The notes under the pieces: generated by a model
Database searches by the model: none
The model's input: only the letters and a program-made list of their open reading frames with translations
Told to the model about the DNA's origin: nothing
Shown: piece after piece, positions 5,245-7,186 of the stretch
Position numbering within the stretch: the stretch's first letter is position 1
Layout: each line of letters opens with the position of its first letter
Program-made: the position numbers and the translations under genes
NCBI GenBank assembly: GCA_014379885.1
Contig: JACMKW010000195.1
Location: 1-7,186 of the forward strand
Origin: Rhizobacter sp.
GTDB lineage: Bacteria > Pseudomonadota > Gammaproteobacteria > Burkholderiales > Burkholderiaceae
Direction: 5' to 3'
DNA length: 7,186 nucleotides

Positions 5245-6744
5245 GTGTCTCTGGTCGAAGGCCTGCGCAAGTACCTGCGGGCAACGCAGGGCGGCGAGGT
5301 TGAGCTCATCGAAACCCACCTCTCGTGGGTGCTGCTGACCAAGGGCTTCGCCTACAAGCTCAAGAAGCCGGTGAACCTGGGCTTCGTTGACTTCTCCTCG
5401 CTCGCATCACGCCGCCAGGCCTGCGAAGACGAGTTGCGACTGAACCGCCGGTTGGCTGCCAGCCTGTACCTGGCCGTGTTGCCGGTGCACGGCTCGCCCG
5501 ATGCACCCACGCTGGTCGGCACGGGCGAGGCCATTGAGTGGCTGGTGCACATGAAGCGTTTTGCACCCGGCGCGCTTTGGAGCGAGAGCTTGGCCGGTGG
5601 CCGGTTGCTGCCGCTGCACCTGGACCACTTCGCCCAGCGGCTGGCCACTTTCCATGCCGAAGCACCGCGCGCCGAGCCTGCATCGCCCTGGGGCCGGCCC
5701 GACGATATCGCCAGCCCCGTGTTGGTGGCACTTGAGCACATCGAACGCCTGCGGCCCGGCGCGGTCGACCCCGTGCTGAAGCGCTGGCTGCACGCGCAGG
5801 CCGCGGCGCTCCCACCCAGCTGGGCCGTGCGGCGTGCCCAAGGCTTCGTGCGCGAATGCCATGGCGATTTGCACCTGGCCAACGTGGTGACGCTGAGCGA
5901 CGACGAGGTCACCGCCTTCGACTGCCTGGAGTTCGACCCCGCCCTGCGCTGGATCGACGTGCTCAGTGATACCGCGTTCCTGGTGATGGACCTGTGGGCC
6001 CACCGGCGGCGCGACTTCGCCTTTCGCTTCCTCAATGCCTACCTGGAGCACAGCGGCGATTACGCCGGCCTGCCGGTGCTGCGCTTTTATCTGGTGTACC
6101 GGGCGCTGGTGCGCGCACTGGTGGGGCTGCTGCAAGGCATCACCAGCCCCGCGCCCGACTACCTTGCGCTCGCTCGCGGCGTGGCGCTGGGCAGTGACCC
6201 ACGCCTGCTCGCCACCTGTGGCCTGCCGGGCTCTGGCAAGAGCCATGTTTCGCAGCAACTTGTGGAAGCCGCAGGCGCGATACGCATGCGCTCCGATGTC
6301 GAGCGCAAGCGACTGCACGGCCTGCCCTCGCTGGCCGACTCGCGCCAGGCGCAGGTCGACATCTACAGCCCCGAAGCCACCGAACGCACCTTCACGCGCT
6401 TGCGCACCCTCGCCGGCGGCGCCTTGCTGGCCGGCTGGCCGACCATCGTTGATGCAGCCAGCCTGAAGCGCGCCGAGCGGGCGCGCTTTCGTGCCGTGGC
6501 CTCTTCAGTCCATGCACCTTTCACCCTGCTGGCCTGCGATGCGCCGCCCGAGGTGCTGCGCGAGCGTGTGCAACGGCGCGAGGTCCGCCGTGACGACGCG
6601 TCGGAGGCCGGTGTCGAGGTGTTGGAGCGCCTGATGACTGCGCGCGAACCGCTGGACGCGCGGGAGCGTGCCACCGCGATCGAGGTCGACACCACCCGCA
6701 CGCCCGCCGCCGCCGACCTGGCGGCCGACTGGCTCAGCCGCTGA
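5245..6744 (+). CDS. Fused aminoglycoside-phosphotransferase-like / P-loop kinase protein
   Basis: The 499-residue protein joins two kinase folds. Residues about 1-310 are an aminoglycoside-phosphotransferase/protein-kinase-like domain (the COG2187 type): TKGFAYKLKKPVNLGFVDFS (32-51) holds the likely ATP-binding Lys, ECHGDLHLANV (204-214) is the catalytic HGDxHxxN loop, and FDCLEFDPALRWIDVLSD (225-242) is the metal-binding Asp region. Residues about 320-499 are an AAA_33/zeta-toxin-like kinase domain with Walker A GLPGSGKS (326-333), RSDVERKR (349-356) and an Arg-rich lid (RVQRREVRR, 441-449). All core catalytic residues seem present. The substrate is unknown; antibiotic resistance should not be assumed, since such fusions are widespread chromosomal genes. 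The start is GTG at 5245, only six bases after the DUF2892 stop with no clear Shine-Dalgarno, so it probably depends on coupling. It is the last gene of the operon and converges with the monooxygenase gene two bases away. Confidence 0.9.
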   Translation: MSLVEGLRKYLRATQGGEVELIETHLSWVLLTKGFAYKLKKPVNLGFVDFSSLASRRQACEDELRLNRRLAASLYLAVLPVHGSPDAPTLVGTGEAIEWLVHMKRFAPGALWSESLAGGRLLPLHLDHFAQRLATFHAEAPRAEPASPWGRPDDIASPVLVALEHIERLRPGAVDPVLKRWLHAQAAALPPSWAVRRAQGFVRECHGDLHLANVVTLSDDEVTAFDCLEFDPALRWIDVLSDTAFLVMDLWAHRRRDFAFRFLNAYLEHSGDYAGLPVLRFYLVYRALVRALVGLLQGITSPAPDYLALARGVALGSDPRLLATCGLPGSGKSHVSQQLVEAAGAIRMRSDVERKRLHGLPSLADSRQAQVDIYSPEATERTFTRLRTLAGGALLAGWPTIVDAASLKRAERARFRAVASSVHAPFTLLACDAPPEVLRERVQRREVRRDDASEAGVEVLERLMTAREPLDARERATAIEVDTTRTPAAADLAADWLSR

Positions 6745-6746
6745 GT

Positions 6747-7186
6747 TCAGCCCGGAACGCGCAAGGGCTCGATGGCCGGTTGTGCCTGCTTGGCAAACTC
6801 CATCACACCGTCATCGATCTTGCCGAAGCGCAGCGTGATCAGGTCGCGGATGTAGTTCTGATACAGCTTCCATGGCGCCTTGCTGCCTTGTTTGGGCAAC
6901 TGCGCGATGGCACGCTGCACGTACCCCGAGGTGAAGTCGAGCCAGGGCTGGGCCTCCATCGTGGGGTCGTTGTTGCGCGGTGTGCACTGGGTGTATCCAT
7001 GCCGCTTCATGTGGTTGAGCAGGCGGCAGACGTACTCGCAGGTGAGGTCGCACTTGAGCGTCCATGACGCGTTGGTGTAGCCGAACGACGAAGCCAGGTT
7101 GGGCACGTCGCTGTACATCATTCCCTTGTAGCCGAAAGTCTTCGGCCCTTCGACCTTGCGGCCGTCGACCTTCAAGTCCATGTCGC
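6747..7186 (-). CDS. C-terminal part of an EthA-like FAD-dependent Baeyer-Villiger monooxygenase (partial)
   Basis: This is the C-terminal end of a flavin-containing monooxygenase that would oxidise ketones or sulfur compounds with NADPH and O2. About 146 residues are visible and the frame runs open through the right edge, so the ATG at 7181 is internal. The FAD- and NADPH-binding Rossmann motifs lie outside the window. Diagnostic segments strongly resemble mycobacterial EthA and related Baeyer-Villiger enzymes: GYKGMMYSDVPNLASSFGY, TNASWTLKCDL, YVCRLLNHMKRHGY, DFTSGYVQRA, LPKQGSKAPWKLYQNYIRD and FGKIDDGVMEFAK. The stop (TGA, 6749-6747) lies two bases from the stop of the convergent kinase fusion. 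No strong terminator separates them; only a 5-bp stem with a 3-base loop (6733-6745) is seen, without a T-run. Substrate unknown. Confidence 0.9.
   Translation of the reverse strand, partial: DMDLKVDGRKVEGPKTFGYKGMMYSDVPNLASSFGYTNASWTLKCDLTCEYVCRLLNHMKRHGYTQCTPRNNDPTMEAQPWLDFTSGYVQRAIAQLPKQGSKAPWKLYQNYIRDLITLRFGKIDDGVMEFAKQAQPAIEPLRVPG

Noticed and set aside
5845..5890. Aminoglycoside-resistance gene reading of the HGDLH motif
   Set aside because: The motif belongs to a long APH/P-loop kinase fusion found widely on chromosomes. No resistance-gene subfamily or mobile element is visible nearby.
5407..6318. 303-codon open frame on the minus strand
   Set aside because: It is antisense to the intact kinase fusion with its HGDLH motif. 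Composition is typical of a shadow frame in GC-rich DNA, with no known motifs.
6733..6745. Possible bidirectional terminator between convergent genes
   Set aside because: CTCAG-CCG-CTGAG forms only a 5-bp stem, lies mostly inside the coding end, and no T-run follows on either strand.

Overview
The window is GC-rich DNA with tightly packed genes and third positions biased to G/C. The gene families (OmpR-type regulator, FixL-like hybrid kinase, FNR-type regulator, EthA-like monooxygenase) and the look of the proteins suggest a betaproteobacterium of the Burkholderiales, perhaps a Comamonadaceae relative. This is judged from sequence style, not from a database search. There are eight protein-coding genes. 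The two at the window edges are incomplete. No RNA genes, insertion sequences, CRISPR arrays or prophage genes were seen.

Left part (1-2692, + strand): a two-component pair. A 5'-truncated OmpR-family response regulator overlaps by four bases (ATGA) a soluble hybrid histidine kinase with the order PAS-GAF-HisKA-HATPase-REC. Converging on it is a CRP/FNR-family regulator (2709-3524, - strand). It keeps the FNR-type DNA-reading residues (E..SR) but has none of the iron-sulfur cysteines.

Middle part (3525-6744, + strand): a short regulatory region holds a 14-bp FNR/Anr/Dnr-type box (TTGAT-N4-GTCAA). Its distance from a plausible -10 element and start site fits a class II activated promoter. It precedes a probable four-gene operon: (1) a compact, apparently catalytically dead ornithine-carbamoyltransferase-like protein; (2) a small eRF1/Pelota-domain-like 'translational machinery' protein; (3) a DUF2892 membrane protein; (4) a fused aminoglycoside-phosphotransferase-like/P-loop kinase. 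The last two lie in the same reading frame, separated by one TAG and two codons.

Right edge (6747-7186, - strand): the C-terminal part of a flavin-dependent Baeyer-Villiger-type monooxygenase, convergent with the operon and only two bases from its end.

Working model (inference): the FNR-type box places the four-gene operon under low-oxygen, redox or nitric-oxide control. The adjacent Cys-less FNR-like protein is a natural candidate for the factor that binds it. The most unusual content is the combination of a dead OTCase-like protein, an eRF1-like protein, a small membrane protein and an orphan kinase fusion behind one such box.
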